Origin: Hahellaceae bacterium
Lineage (GTDB): Bacteria; Pseudomonadota; Gammaproteobacteria; Pseudomonadales; Oleiphilaceae
Length of the DNA: 64,000 bases
Reading direction: 5' to 3'
NCBI GenBank assembly: GCA_024234575.1
Contig: JACKOB010000002.1
Span: 1,054,001 to 1,118,000 of the forward strand
Positions 25,325-35,195 of the stretch are shown here, piece by piece; positions within the stretch are counted from its first letter, which is position 1, and each line of letters begins with the position of its first letter. The position numbers and the translations under genes were made by a program. The notes beneath the pieces are model-generated. The model was given only the letters and a program-made list of their open reading frames with translations, was not told the DNA's origin and did no database searches.

Positions 25325-26296
25325 ATGACCAACGTCTATCGGCTCTTTGAAAAAGTCTTTCTAATGGTTCGGTCGGGTTCGATACTTGTCGCAATTATGC
25401 TGGTTGGATGCACCGCCTGGCCTGACCAAAAAGGGGGGGGAAAGGCTGAAACGTTTGCCGGGAGCGACTATTACCTCGATGCGGTAGAGGCTGACCAGCG
25501 TGTCGCAATATTGAAGCAACAAGTCGAGTTTCTTGATGCGCAACTGGATGTATTGGTCATGCAGGGCGCAAGCGATTGTATCCCCGCAGCCATTCGGAAT
25601 CTGTCTTTGCAAAGCCAGCGGGTACGCAGAGAAATAGTGGCCGAACTCAACCGTGATGCCGCTAATGACCTGGTGATTTACCAGCATAGCTTGCGCGAAG
25701 TAAAGGCGAAGTTCTGGTATGTCGCCGCGAGAACGCATTGCCATCAGACGATGATTACTCAAGGAAAGACTCCCTTTGAGCGTCAATATTATGCTAGCAA
25801 CCAGCCTGTTGAGGCGACCGCTGCCTCGCCGGTAGTTTCTGGTAAGCAGCTTTTGGCGATGACAATTCATTTTGATACTAGCCGCGCCGAAATAGCAGAG
25901 GGATATCTTCACCAACTCAATTGGTTAGCCCGCCACTTATCGCAAGAGATCGCAGAAATCACGATCATCGGTTATGCCGATAGCCGAGGCGAAGCGGATG
26001 TCAATGGAGAGCTCTCGGCGTTGCGAGCCAACAATGTTGCGCAGCTGCTGCACTCATTAGGGATCCAGCCAGAATGGATGACTGTCATGTCAGAAGGGGA
26101 ATTCAAACCTGTGTTGAGAGAACAGAATGTTGTAGCACATGCCTTGAACCGCCGTGTAGATATTCTGATCAGTTCATCCCAAGCAAGAAATGAGGTGATA
26201 GCGGAAGCGCCTGAAGCAGATGTGGCGCCTGTAACAGTAAAGCAGTGGGAGCGTTTACTGGCTCCACCTGGCGCACCGACCATGGTCGCAGACTAA
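25325..26296 (+). CDS. sypB: OmpA-family lipoprotein, SypB-like
   Basis: A 323-residue envelope protein. The ATG follows GGGAGAG. The N-terminus has a hydrophobic stretch ending in the lipobox LVGC (Cys near residue 29), so it is probably a lipoprotein. The middle is helical, and residues about 175-285 form an OmpA C-terminal domain: MTIHFDTSRAEIAEGYLHQLNWLARHL, ITIIGYADSRGEADVNGELSALRANNVAQLL and ALNRRVDILI, which binds peptidoglycan. In syp loci SypB is the OmpA-domain protein encoded between SypA and the exporter SypC; position and architecture agree. It may brace the export channel to the cell wall. Confidence 0.82.
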   Translation: MTNVYRLFEKVFLMVRSGSILVAIMLVGCTAWPDQKGGGKAETFAGSDYYLDAVEADQRVAILKQQVEFLDAQLDVLVMQGASDCIPAAIRNLSLQSQRVRREIVAELNRDAANDLVIYQHSLREVKAKFWYVAARTHCHQTMITQGKTPFERQYYASNQPVEATAASPVVSGKQLLAMTIHFDTSRAEIAEGYLHQLNWLARHLSQEIAEITIIGYADSRGEADVNGELSALRANNVAQLLHSLGIQPEWMTVMSEGEFKPVLREQNVVAHALNRRVDILISSSQARNEVIAEAPEADVAPVTVKQWERLLAPPGAPTMVAD

Positions 26297-26348
26297 TAAT
26301 GCGCGCAGTACTCGTGCCCAGTACTTTTTTCGAATCAACTTAAAGGAA

Positions 26349-28499
26349 ATGACCATGAAAATTCACAATAGGGTGATCGCAATAGTGAAATTTGTCGTGT
26401 TGACGATACTGTTTGCATGCGCTTCCCTATTGGTACGCGCAGGAGAAAATACCCTCTTATCGCAAATGCTTCAGCCGGGTGATGTTTTATATATATCCTA
26501 TCCCGGTGAGGCAGATTTTAATCAAAACTTTTCCATTGATGAACAAGGAAAAATTGACTTACCTGAGATGGGGCCATTTCAGGTGTCCGGGTTAGATATC
26601 AATCAGGCCAATATAAAAATTAAGGAACTTATGGGTCTGATGTTCCGCGATATCGAGCGCATGAGTATCGAGTTAAGAGAACGAAATCGTCTTATTCAGG
26701 TGCTGGGTTATGTTAAAACACCAGGTTCCGTAAAACTTTCTGCTCAAGGAAATATTCAAACGGCGATTCAGCAGGCGGGAGGGCTATTGCCCGGGGCTCA
26801 GCTAGATAGGCTGCAGGTACAGCGTGGTAGCGAAACAATTAATTTTAGTTACAAGGCTTATCTCGATCAGGGGGATAGCGCGCTGCTTCCCGAACTGCAC
26901 TCTTTAGACACGTTGTTTGTGCCAGCTTCACCACTAACGGGTAATGTGCAGATAGAGTTTGACGCGGCCACTTTGACCGCTAGTGGTGATGCGGCGGATG
27001 ATAGCTATAGCTTCCGAATTTTTGGCGAGGTGCAAAGCCCCGGACGATTTGGTTTCAAGCAAGGTTACTCGGTTATTGATGCCATTATGCGGGCTGGCGG
27101 AGTGACACGCTATGCGGGTGTGGAACAAATAAAAATCATTACTAACAATGAGCCCTCTACCTTTAATCTCAAGCGTTATCTTGAAACCGGTGACACCAAG
27201 GTGATGCCCCTGCTAACCCCAGGAACTACCATTTTTGTGCCCATTCAGGAAGAAGAAATAAAAACCGGTAGCAATGTTGTATATGTCATGGGGGAAGTCT
27301 TCAAACCCGGTGCTTTTGAGAGCAAAGAGGGGGCGACACTGCTGGATATTCTTGCAAATGCCGGGGGCCCAACCCGCTTTGCAGAGTCACGTCAGATTCG
27401 CATTTTACGTGCTGACGGTATTGTCACTCCTTTCGATTTGCAGGGCTATACCGAAGGTAATTCTCAGGCGGCGTTACCACATGTTTCTCCGGGAGACGCG
27501 ATATTTGTCCCCGAAAAGACTGATACCAATGAGTCGTCTTGGTTAAAAGTACCACCGCAGCGATCGATTCGAATCATAGGCCAGGTCTATAACCCAGGCC
27601 GCTTTGAGTGGTCGGATGAGATGTCATTGCTGGATTTGTTATCCCATGCCGAAGGTCCGACCGCGCGTGCAGACATCGCCAATATTCGCATTCTTAGTAA
27701 TGATGGTGAAGGCAAAATTCGCACAACACTGTTTAACCTGGACAAGTTTGTAAAGTATGGCGGTGATTTGAAAGACATCCCGGTACTGAGGGCGGGTTAC
27801 ACGATTATCGTTCCGGAACTACCACAGGACCCAAGCGATAACAAAGCTCAGTGGGTGCGTCAGTCGCGCGAGGACTCGATCTATATTATGGGACAGGTTG
27901 GTTCACCTGGGCGCTTTATGTTTAATGATGAAATGTCGTTTCTGGATATTCTTGCCGCCGCCGATGGCCCAACAGGTGAAGCGGATTTGCATCATATTAA
28001 AGTGGTGCATCGTAACGGAGGCAAAGCCCAGATGACGGAGTTGAATCTGGCACTGTACTTTGAAACCGGTGATGAAACGTTGCTCCCCATCGTTCGGCCC
28101 GGAGACTCTATCTTTATTCCAGAGAAGGGGGGCAACTGGTTAGATCAACCCAAAAGCGAAATGGTCCGAGTTATTGGTGCGGTGAACAAGCCGGGTAGGT
28201 ATTACTTCAATGATGATATGACGTTGTTGGATTTACTTGCAGAGGCCGGGGGCACAACTAACACCGCTTACCTGGACAAACTTATTATCGTCAACTCGTC
28301 CTGTTGTGAAAACCGTGCGGTTAGCTTTGACCTCATGGATTTCCTTAAGTCACCTGATATGACGCAATTGCCATTGATTCGTGCGGGAGACACTTTGTTT
28401 ATCGCTGATAAAAGTGACAGCAATTGGCGGATTTTTATGGATGGCGTTACCGATATATTCAAGATTATTTCTATTATTGGCATCATTGGAGCCCTATAA
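26349..28499 (+). CDS. sypC: SLBB-domain polysaccharide export protein, SypC-like
   Basis: A 716-residue exported protein of the Wza/outer-membrane polysaccharide export class. After a signal sequence (about residues 10-30) residues about 38-115 are the PES domain (LQPGDVLYISYPGEADFNQNFSIDEQGKIDLPEMGPFQV). Six SLBB-like repeats follow, each with the pattern V/I-x-G-x-V-x-x-P-G-x-(F/Y), starting near residues 118, 223, 313, 401, 512 and 608. This is many more than Wza has. No lipobox Cys is seen. A C-terminal hydrophobic helix (IFKIISIIGIIGAL) closes the protein. Starts at ATG 26349 or 26355, behind AAAGGAA. It should form the periplasmic/outer-membrane conduit. Confidence 0.88.
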   Translation: MTMKIHNRVIAIVKFVVLTILFACASLLVRAGENTLLSQMLQPGDVLYISYPGEADFNQNFSIDEQGKIDLPEMGPFQVSGLDINQANIKIKELMGLMFRDIERMSIELRERNRLIQVLGYVKTPGSVKLSAQGNIQTAIQQAGGLLPGAQLDRLQVQRGSETINFSYKAYLDQGDSALLPELHSLDTLFVPASPLTGNVQIEFDAATLTASGDAADDSYSFRIFGEVQSPGRFGFKQGYSVIDAIMRAGGVTRYAGVEQIKIITNNEPSTFNLKRYLETGDTKVMPLLTPGTTIFVPIQEEEIKTGSNVVYVMGEVFKPGAFESKEGATLLDILANAGGPTRFAESRQIRILRADGIVTPFDLQGYTEGNSQAALPHVSPGDAIFVPEKTDTNESSWLKVPPQRSIRIIGQVYNPGRFEWSDEMSLLDLLSHAEGPTARADIANIRILSNDGEGKIRTTLFNLDKFVKYGGDLKDIPVLRAGYTIIVPELPQDPSDNKAQWVRQSREDSIYIMGQVGSPGRFMFNDEMSFLDILAAADGPTGEADLHHIKVVHRNGGKAQMTELNLALYFETGDETLLPIVRPGDSIFIPEKGGNWLDQPKSEMVRVIGAVNKPGRYYFNDDMTLLDLLAEAGGTTNTAYLDKLIIVNSSCCENRAVSFDLMDFLKSPDMTQLPLIRAGDTLFIADKSDSNWRIFMDGVTDIFKIISIIGIIGAL

Positions 28500-28500
28500 C

Positions 28501-29199
28501 ATGAATCCTTTTTCTGATTTTCTAGAAATTGAACATATTTATTCGCAAACCCTGGGTAAGGGCATTAAGTCTGTGGCAGTGGCGGCTGCCAACCCAGGTG
28601 AGGGGTGCTCTACGTTGGCCTGCGCTTTGGCTGATCGGCATCAGCGATCCGGTCGCTCAACACTGCTGGTGGACATGAATTTATATCGACCATCCATGGA
28701 TCGGCGTTACAACTTGCCACGCGCCAATTGGGACCTTTCCGCACAAACATTTTCCCGTGCCATCATGAACGTGAGCCCTGGTATCAATGTACTGACGGCT
28801 TCCAAAAACTCTGCGATGGATTTTCGTCGCAGTGATTTGTTACAAGAAGTGATACGGCAATGGGAACAAGAGTTTGATGCTATAGTAATAGACACCTCGC
28901 CTTTGAACGCGATTAACCGTAATAACGTACAAGCAGAGCTTTTTTGCAGCCGCGTTGAAGCGACCTTGATGGTGGTACGTTCAGGGCTGACGACGGAGGC
29001 TGAATTACTCAATGCTTATGGAAAGTTACAGCGCCAGAATGCCAATGTCATTGGCGTTGTCATGAATGATATTGATTGTCCAACGCTTTCTGAAGAGTTA
29101 GTTCGTGAGGCCCGCCGCGTTGAAAAGTGGTTGCCGGCGCTTACTTCTTGGCTCGTCAGTAAAGTGCGGCAAAGCCATTTCCTGAATTTACCGGTATAA
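28501..29199 (+). CDS. sypD: CpsD/BY-kinase-like ATPase, SypD-like
   Basis: A 232-residue cytosolic ATPase whose ATG lies one base past the sypC stop codon. It has the BY-kinase Walker A (ANPGEGCSTLA, residues about 31-41), the A' motif LLVDMN and the B-like VIDTSPL. The classical tyrosine-rich C-terminal tail is missing; the protein ends WLVSKVRQSHFLNLPV. It should partner with the chain-length protein at 20164, whose cytosolic ends would activate it. Without the tyrosine cluster, autophosphorylation may be absent or elsewhere. In Vibrio syp, SypD holds this place after SypC. Confidence 0.82.
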   Translation: MNPFSDFLEIEHIYSQTLGKGIKSVAVAAANPGEGCSTLACALADRHQRSGRSTLLVDMNLYRPSMDRRYNLPRANWDLSAQTFSRAIMNVSPGINVLTASKNSAMDFRRSDLLQEVIRQWEQEFDAIVIDTSPLNAINRNNVQAELFCSRVEATLMVVRSGLTTEAELLNAYGKLQRQNANVIGVVMNDIDCPTLSEELVREARRVEKWLPALTSWLVSKVRQSHFLNLPV

Positions 29200-29204
29200 A
29201 CATC

Positions 29205-30077
29205 ATGCAGCAGACAGAATCAGGTCTCTATTCATCTCTCTTAAGGCTGGTTTTTACCCTATGGATCAGTGGGGCATCTTTGGCAATAGCGGGCGAGCAC
29301 TCAAACCGGCTCGAGTTGAGTTTTGGTATTGTGCCGCAACAGAGCGCGCAAAAACTGGCGGCACTCTGGCAGCCGGTTTTTGATGTTATTCATCTTGATA
29401 CTGGCTATGAGGTGAGATTTAAAACAGCACCATCAATTCCCGAGTTTGAAAAGCGTTTAGCCGCGGCTGAATATGATGTGGCGTACATGAACCCCTACCA
29501 CTTCACTGTCTTTAATGCCTCTCCCGGCTACCATGCAATTGCACATGCTAAAGATAAAAGCATTAAAGGCATTGTCGTTGTCAGAGCTGATAGCCCAATC
29601 AAAACGTTAGCTGATTTAGAGGGACAAACACTGGCATTTCCAGCCCCCGCCGCTTTTGCTGCCAGCGTATTACCTCGGGCCAGTCTCGCTGCCAGTCATA
29701 TCAATATCCAGGCGAGGTATGTACAAACGCATGACTCGGTTTATCTGACCGTCGCAAGAGGGATCTATGCCGCGGGTGGTGGTATTCAGCGGACGTTTAA
29801 GGGGATGCCAGAAGAAATTCAGAACCAGTTACGAGTTTTATGGACAACCCCTGGCTACACACCCCACGCTATTGCCTGTCGGCCAACGTTGCCCAAGGAT
29901 GTTTGTCAGACATTGCAACGCTCGCTGGTGGGTTTAGACTCTTCCCCAGCAGGGCGAACAGCCCTACAAGGTCTTGACATCATTGGTTTTACTGCAGCGA
30001 CTGATGATGAGTGGGATGATGTACGTGCTTTAGGTATCGAACAGCTCAAACACCTGCAGCAGGAGAGTGGGCAGTGA
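29205..30077 (+). CDS. PhnD-like phosphate/phosphonate-type periplasmic binding protein
   Basis: A 290-residue exported protein (signal peptide near residues 10-28, LVFTLWISGASLAIAG). The mature part has the PhnD/TIGR01098 pattern: LSFGIVPQQSAQKLAALWQPVFDVI, YDVAYMNPYHFTVFN, then KGIVVVRADSPIKTLADLEGQTLAFPAPAAFAAS. It has no ABC partner nearby. Its stop overlaps the GTG start of the hybrid kinase by 4 nt, which strongly suggests that it works with the kinase as an extracytoplasmic sensor rather than for uptake. Ligand is unknown; the family binds phosphonates, phosphite and other small anions. This gene is not part of the V. fischeri syp locus. Confidence 0.82.
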   Translation: MQQTESGLYSSLLRLVFTLWISGASLAIAGEHSNRLELSFGIVPQQSAQKLAALWQPVFDVIHLDTGYEVRFKTAPSIPEFEKRLAAAEYDVAYMNPYHFTVFNASPGYHAIAHAKDKSIKGIVVVRADSPIKTLADLEGQTLAFPAPAAFAASVLPRASLAASHINIQARYVQTHDSVYLTVARGIYAAGGGIQRTFKGMPEEIQNQLRVLWTTPGYTPHAIACRPTLPKDVCQTLQRSLVGLDSSPAGRTALQGLDIIGFTAATDDEWDDVRALGIEQLKHLQQESGQ

Positions 30078-33000
30078 GATTATCGTTTCGATGGAAGACT
30101 GTGCTGGGTATTGCACTAATCGAGGCAGTGTTTTTGTTCGTTCTGATTGTCAACTCTCTGTCTATCCTGCGGCAATCACATTCCGAGCAGATTGAACAGC
30201 GCGCTGCTACCCTGGCGAGATTGTTTGCCGCTGCCACGACCGATGCGGTGCTATCAACGGATCTGGCCACGCTTGAGTCGATGATTGCTGAACTGGCCTC
30301 TAATCGTGAGGTGCTTTATGTCAGAGTCTACGGAAATTCAGGTTTGCTGGCCGAGTCTGTGGGTATGTCGACTCCCCAACAAGTCCCTGATCAGAATGCA
30401 GGTTTAGTGTCTTACACGATTAAAGAAAGTATTCGGGTTGATAAAGAGGTTTACGGCAGTGTCGAGCTAGCCCTGGATACCTCTGACGTTAACGCGGTGT
30501 GGAACACGGCTCGCAGAGAAAGCATCAACATCGCTTTGTTAGAGGTATTACTGGTGGCAATAGCCTCATTGGTACTCGGCAACTACCTGACCCGTCATCT
30601 TGGTCGTCTCCGCAACGGTATCGAGTCTATACAAAAAGGTAACTTTGAGCTGATTGAAAGCGATCAAAGCCAGGATGAGATTGGCGAAACCATTCACGCT
30701 TTCAATTCGCTGAGTCTTGAGTTGAAGTCTTCCCATCAGATGAATCTGACAGCGATACAGCAAACCCGTGAACTGGCTAATCGGCTTAGCCGAAAAGAGC
30801 AGTGGTTGCGCGCAGTCATAGATAACATAGCAGACGGTATTATCACTCTCGATGAGCGTGGAATTATCCGCTCGGCAAATGTGCCCGCGCAAAAAATATT
30901 AGGCTACCGTAACGAGGAGCTGAAAGGACTTTCTTATGATTTGATCATTCTTGATGAACGACAAAGGGAGCGTGTAAGCCGTTTTATCCAAACTTCCCGT
31001 AAAGACAGTGGCAACTTTGCCACGGCACAGCATCATAACGAGATAGGTTATCGGCGTGATGGTTTGCCATTTTCTATGGATCTGACGCTGAGTTTTGCGC
31101 GTTTCGAGGATCAGGATGTTTTCATCATGCTAGTCAGGGACTTAACCTGGCAAAGACAGGTTGAGCAACAAGCCCTTATCAGCGAGACGATAAAAAGTGG
31201 TATGTTGGAGGCCAGTCTTTCTGCGGTTATCGCAATCGATGAGCATGACAATATCATTGAGTTTAATCCCGCCGCTGAAAAAATATTTGGGCACAGTAAA
31301 GAAGATGTCATGGGCAAGGAGATGGCTGGGATCATCTTGCCTGAACGATTTAGAAAGGCGCATAGCGTCGGCATGCAAAAGTATCTGAAAACGGGAATCG
31401 GCCCGGTATTGAGACAAAGAATTCAGTTGGCAGCGTTAAGAAAAAATGGCGAAGAGTTTCCGGTGGAGCTGGCGATAACGCCGATTAATGTGGGTGATAG
31501 TACGGTTTTTACGGCAGTGCTGGATGATATTACTGAGCGTCTTGAAGGCACACAAAGACTTGAAGAGGCCAAAGAAAGTGCTGATAAAGCCAATCTAGCG
31601 AAGTCGCGTTTTTTGGCCTCAATGAGCCACGAAATTAGAACGCCATTAAACGTGATTCTTGGCATGGTTGAGTTAATGCAGGGTACCGGATTAAACGCTC
31701 AACAACGCAGGCTTATTCAGTCAGCTGAGAACGCAGGTAGAAATTTACTCGAAGTTATTAACGATGTTTTGGATTTGTCGAAAATTGAAGCAGGAAAAAT
31801 GAAAGCTCATCCTGTACGTTTTAGCCCTGCCCGAATAATTGAGGAAACGGCTGAATTGTTTCAGCAAAGAGTGTGGTCCAAAAAACTAGGAATTCATGTT
31901 GTTATTACACGCGAGGTGCCATCGAGTATCTATGCCGATGTAACTTTTTTTAAGCAAATTGCCATCAATCTCGTGTCAAATGCTATTAAATTTACGGAAA
32001 CCGGTGGTTTACTGTTGAAGTTGCAGGTTGAAACGGTAAGAAACGAAAGTGTATTGCTGCTAGAAGTGCAAGATACAGGTAAAGGTATCAGTAAAGAAAA
32101 ACAGAGCCAAATATTTGAGGAGTTTACTCAGCTGCATACCGTGTCTGATGGGACCACCGGCACAGGGTTAGGGTTGGTCATTTGTCAGCAATTATCACAA
32201 CTAATGCAGGGAGAGCTTTCATTTCGTAGCGCTGAAGAAAAAGGTTCGTGTTTCAGTTTGCGTTTACCATTGCCGGCCACTTATCTGCCTGTTGCCGAGT
32301 ATCCATACTCTGCAAATCATTGCATTGTGTTGTATTCAACCGACGAACTGTGGCGAAAGCACTATGCCGAGCAGCTCGGTTCCTGGGGCATAAAAGTGTT
32401 TACTTGTTACTCTGCTAGAGAGTTTTTTAAGGTGCTTGAGCTGCAAGCCGAGCAAGTGGACGTCTTACTATTTGATTATGCTGTTATTAAAGAAGAGTTG
32501 AATCCTATCCTGGATAAGGTCAACGAAGTCTATCCAGGCAAGTTTGGCATATTACTGTCGCGGCGCAATACGGCAGAGCCATTACAATGCAAGTCTCAGA
32601 TCAATGGCGTGCTGGATGAGCCATCCAGGAGATTCCGTCTGGCAACCTCGTTGTTGGCTGCCCTTCACCACACGCCTTGGCGTGGGCTGCCGTTACAAAT
32701 CGAAACGACGGGTGGCAAACAGAGCGCCGCGCAGAGCCTGACGGGACGAATTCTTCTTGTTGAGGATAGCGAAGCCAATAGAATTATTGCTGAGGCATTC
32801 TTGGCTCAGGTGGGATATGAAGTTGTCAAAGCGGTCGATGGTTTAGAGGCTATCAAGATTTTAAGAAAATCTCGATTTGACCTGGTACTGATGGATATGC
32901 GCATGCCGAATTTAGGGGGGCTTGAAGCTACAAAGATTATTCGGGATGAAAAGCTGGCGATTGACACGCCAATCATTGCTTTAACCGCACATGCACTTAC

Positions 33001-33556
33001 GCAAGAAAAAGAGGCCTGTCTGACTGCGGGTATGCAGGACTTTCTGACTAAACCAATTGATAAGACAGTGCTACTTAAAACGGTTAATCATTGGCTAAGC
33101 TGCGGTTATGGTCAGGATGGTGATGCCACTGTTCACCCTTCGGGAGAGATATCATCGCCAGATAAGTCTGATACGGCGATAAATATTGGTATCGATATAA
33201 TTGATCGAGCCGCATTAATTCAGGAAAAATCGATCGAGCAACTCATCGAAGATACGAGCGATGCCGCAGCACGGCGAATGCTGAATATTTTTGATACCGA
33301 AGCACGCAAGCGCGTGCTAGCCATCGCCGAATGTATTAAGAAAAGTGATTACGAACAGGTAGAAACATCGGTACATGCACTTAAGAGCAGCGCTCAGACT
33401 TTTGGAGCTTACCGTTTGCATCTATTGGCTAAAGAAGCCGAGTCTTGCTGCCGAGCGGGACGTTTTGACGAAGCATTTCGTTATTGTGACAGACTCGAGA
33501 CGTTGGTAAACGAATCTCTCGATGAATTGGAGAAGCAGTTTGGCTATCGATCCTAA
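30074..33556 (+). CDS. sypF: Hybrid sensor histidine kinase with HPt, SypF-like
   Basis: A 1160-residue inner-membrane kinase, GTG start. Order: membrane segment (about 10-30), periplasmic sensor, second membrane segment (about 160-180), HAMP (about 180-235), two PAS domains (about 260-375 and 385-500, HSKEDVMGKEM in the second), HisKA with SMSHEIRTPLN near 520, HATPase with DTGKGISKEKQSQIFEEF and GTGLGLVI near 700, a degenerate receiver (about 755-870), a full receiver with LVLMDMRMPN near residue 940, and a C-terminal HPt with VHALKSSAQTFGA near 1105. SypF signals through its HPt in Vibrio. It overlaps the PhnD-like gene by 4 nt and the sypE-like gene by up to 35 nt. Confidence 0.88.
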   Translation: MRLSFRWKTVLGIALIEAVFLFVLIVNSLSILRQSHSEQIEQRAATLARLFAAATTDAVLSTDLATLESMIAELASNREVLYVRVYGNSGLLAESVGMSTPQQVPDQNAGLVSYTIKESIRVDKEVYGSVELALDTSDVNAVWNTARRESINIALLEVLLVAIASLVLGNYLTRHLGRLRNGIESIQKGNFELIESDQSQDEIGETIHAFNSLSLELKSSHQMNLTAIQQTRELANRLSRKEQWLRAVIDNIADGIITLDERGIIRSANVPAQKILGYRNEELKGLSYDLIILDERQRERVSRFIQTSRKDSGNFATAQHHNEIGYRRDGLPFSMDLTLSFARFEDQDVFIMLVRDLTWQRQVEQQALISETIKSGMLEASLSAVIAIDEHDNIIEFNPAAEKIFGHSKEDVMGKEMAGIILPERFRKAHSVGMQKYLKTGIGPVLRQRIQLAALRKNGEEFPVELAITPINVGDSTVFTAVLDDITERLEGTQRLEEAKESADKANLAKSRFLASMSHEIRTPLNVILGMVELMQGTGLNAQQRRLIQSAENAGRNLLEVINDVLDLSKIEAGKMKAHPVRFSPARIIEETAELFQQRVWSKKLGIHVVITREVPSSIYADVTFFKQIAINLVSNAIKFTETGGLLLKLQVETVRNESVLLLEVQDTGKGISKEKQSQIFEEFTQLHTVSDGTTGTGLGLVICQQLSQLMQGELSFRSAEEKGSCFSLRLPLPATYLPVAEYPYSANHCIVLYSTDELWRKHYAEQLGSWGIKVFTCYSAREFFKVLELQAEQVDVLLFDYAVIKEELNPILDKVNEVYPGKFGILLSRRNTAEPLQCKSQINGVLDEPSRRFRLATSLLAALHHTPWRGLPLQIETTGGKQSAAQSLTGRILLVEDSEANRIIAEAFLAQVGYEVVKAVDGLEAIKILRKSRFDLVLMDMRMPNLGGLEATKIIRDEKLAIDTPIIALTAHALTQEKEACLTAGMQDFLTKPIDKTVLLKTVNHWLSCGYGQDGDATVHPSGEISSPDKSDTAINIGIDIIDRAALIQEKSIEQLIEDTSDAAARRMLNIFDTEARKRVLAIAECIKKSDYEQVETSVHALKSSAQTFGAYRLHLLAKEAESCCRAGRFDEAFRYCDRLETLVNESLDELEKQFGYRS

Positions 33557-35093
33557 GCTTTATACGGTCGTATCATCGCGGGTGTTGTTACACGACACCA
33601 TTCGCGACGTACGGAAGAAAGTGCTGATTCTGCTGAATAGAAAAATACGGCAGGCCGATATTCTTGATAATCTGAAGTTAGTCATTTCTGAATATTTTAG
33701 TAATGTTATCAAGCACAGTTCCGAGGCGACGGAGATCGCTGTTTTGTTTTGTGATGAACCGGCGATGCTGGTGCTGGAAGATAATGGCGAAGCAATCAAC
33801 CAGCTTTTAGCAGCGGCACCTTCTATGTCGGCACTCACGCTGGATAATTCTCTGCACGAGTCGGGAATGGGGCTCGCGTTAATAAAAGAGTTGTTTCCGT
33901 CTTACCGCTACGAGGCAAAAGACGCAGAAATGGGTAGAAGTAACAATCGCTTATGGATACCGCTGCCATTTTGTCTAAAAATGAAAGTTGTAGTGATTGA
34001 TGATGATCTTGCGCAGTTGAGTTTACTCGAGGCGTATTTGGAAGAGGATTATGATGTCATTACTTTTGATAATCCCCTGCAAGCACTTGAAGAATTGCCC
34101 TCAATAGGCTGCGATCTCATTATCTGTGATATTAAAATGCCAGAGATGAATGGTTTACGCTTGCGTGAAAAGGTGCTTGCGACCAGTGCAATGCGTCTTA
34201 CCCCTTTTATTTTTTTATCCGGCGCCGGAGAAGATGAAATACAGCGCACGGCCGCCCACCTTTTGATTGATGATTTTGTACAAAAACCGGTCAATAAAAG
34301 TACGCTGATTAATACCGTGTGCCGAATTATTAAACGCTCGCAAGATATTCGTGAAAGTCATGATGCGGCATTGGATAAAGCGTTGACGCATAGTTTATGG
34401 AACGCTTTGCCAGACAAGATAGGCCAGTATGAGTGTGATGCCAGTTATCGGGTCGCAACGAGAGGCGGGGGGGATTTTATTTTCGTTGAAAAACGGAACC
34501 AAAGTACCTTGATTGTATTGGGTGATCTGATGGGACATGGCGAGCAAGCCAAGTTTTTCTCCTTTGCTTTGTCAGGTTATTTACACGGGCTATGTCTGGC
34601 CTTATCAAACTCCGGTTCAGTGAGTGATCTACTTTCCGGCTTGTCATCAAGAATCCAGTGCAGTCAGGTCTTGGCTAATACGTTGGTGACCTGTCTTGTG
34701 ATGGAAGTGTTCGAAGGGGGCCGCATAGATATTGCCTCGGGGGGGCATCCCCCGCCTCTGTTGGTTGACGCGCAAGGTAATAGTAGAGCAATCGATGTGG
34801 GAGGGATGTTACCTGGCCTCTCAGATAGCCCGGATTACCAGATGATCAGTCTCTCACTACAACCAAGTGAGACATTGCTGGCCTATACTGACGGCCTGAT
34901 CGAAGGTGGCTTGAGTTCTTTAGCTGGTGCCGAAAGACAGGATTTATCTAAGCTGGCAGTGCTGTTGCGGGAGGGACATGCTGACTCGAAAAAGTGTCGT
35001 GCTGGCTATTTATTACAGGCGTTGATGGCTGATTTTACCTGCGATTTGCCAGATGACGTCACATTAGTCAGCATTGGCTTTGATGCGGGCTAA
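33522..35093 (+). CDS. sypE: RsbW-like kinase / REC / PP2C phosphatase, SypE-like
   Basis: A 523-residue cytosolic regulator with the distinctive SypE order. Residues about 10-145 are an RsbW-type GHKL kinase (LKLVISEYFSNVIKHS, VLEDNGEAI, ESGMGLALIKELF). Residues about 150-270 are a receiver with VVVIDDDLAQLS and phospho-acceptor LIICDIKMPEMNG. Residues about 310-520 are a SpoIIE/PP2C phosphatase with IVLGDLMGHGEQA, ASGGHPPPLLV and LLAYTDGLIEG. In Vibrio, SypE phosphorylates or dephosphorylates SypA depending on its receiver state. A TTG at 33540 behind GGAGAAG is an alternative start with less overlap on the kinase gene. In V. fischeri sypE precedes sypF; here the order is reversed. Confidence 0.85.
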   Translation: MNWRSSLAIDPKLYTVVSSRVLLHDTIRDVRKKVLILLNRKIRQADILDNLKLVISEYFSNVIKHSSEATEIAVLFCDEPAMLVLEDNGEAINQLLAAAPSMSALTLDNSLHESGMGLALIKELFPSYRYEAKDAEMGRSNNRLWIPLPFCLKMKVVVIDDDLAQLSLLEAYLEEDYDVITFDNPLQALEELPSIGCDLIICDIKMPEMNGLRLREKVLATSAMRLTPFIFLSGAGEDEIQRTAAHLLIDDFVQKPVNKSTLINTVCRIIKRSQDIRESHDAALDKALTHSLWNALPDKIGQYECDASYRVATRGGGDFIFVEKRNQSTLIVLGDLMGHGEQAKFFSFALSGYLHGLCLALSNSGSVSDLLSGLSSRIQCSQVLANTLVTCLVMEVFEGGRIDIASGGHPPPLLVDAQGNSRAIDVGGMLPGLSDSPDYQMISLSLQPSETLLAYTDGLIEGGLSSLAGAERQDLSKLAVLLREGHADSKKCRAGYLLQALMADFTCDLPDDVTLVSIGFDAG

Positions 35094-35195
35094 ATTATCC
35101 CTTACACACGTAACATGCTCTAGTTTCTATGGCGCCCCGTCGATATCCCTCTAAACTATAAGTTAGTTTGAAATCGCAACGGATAAACATGCCTA

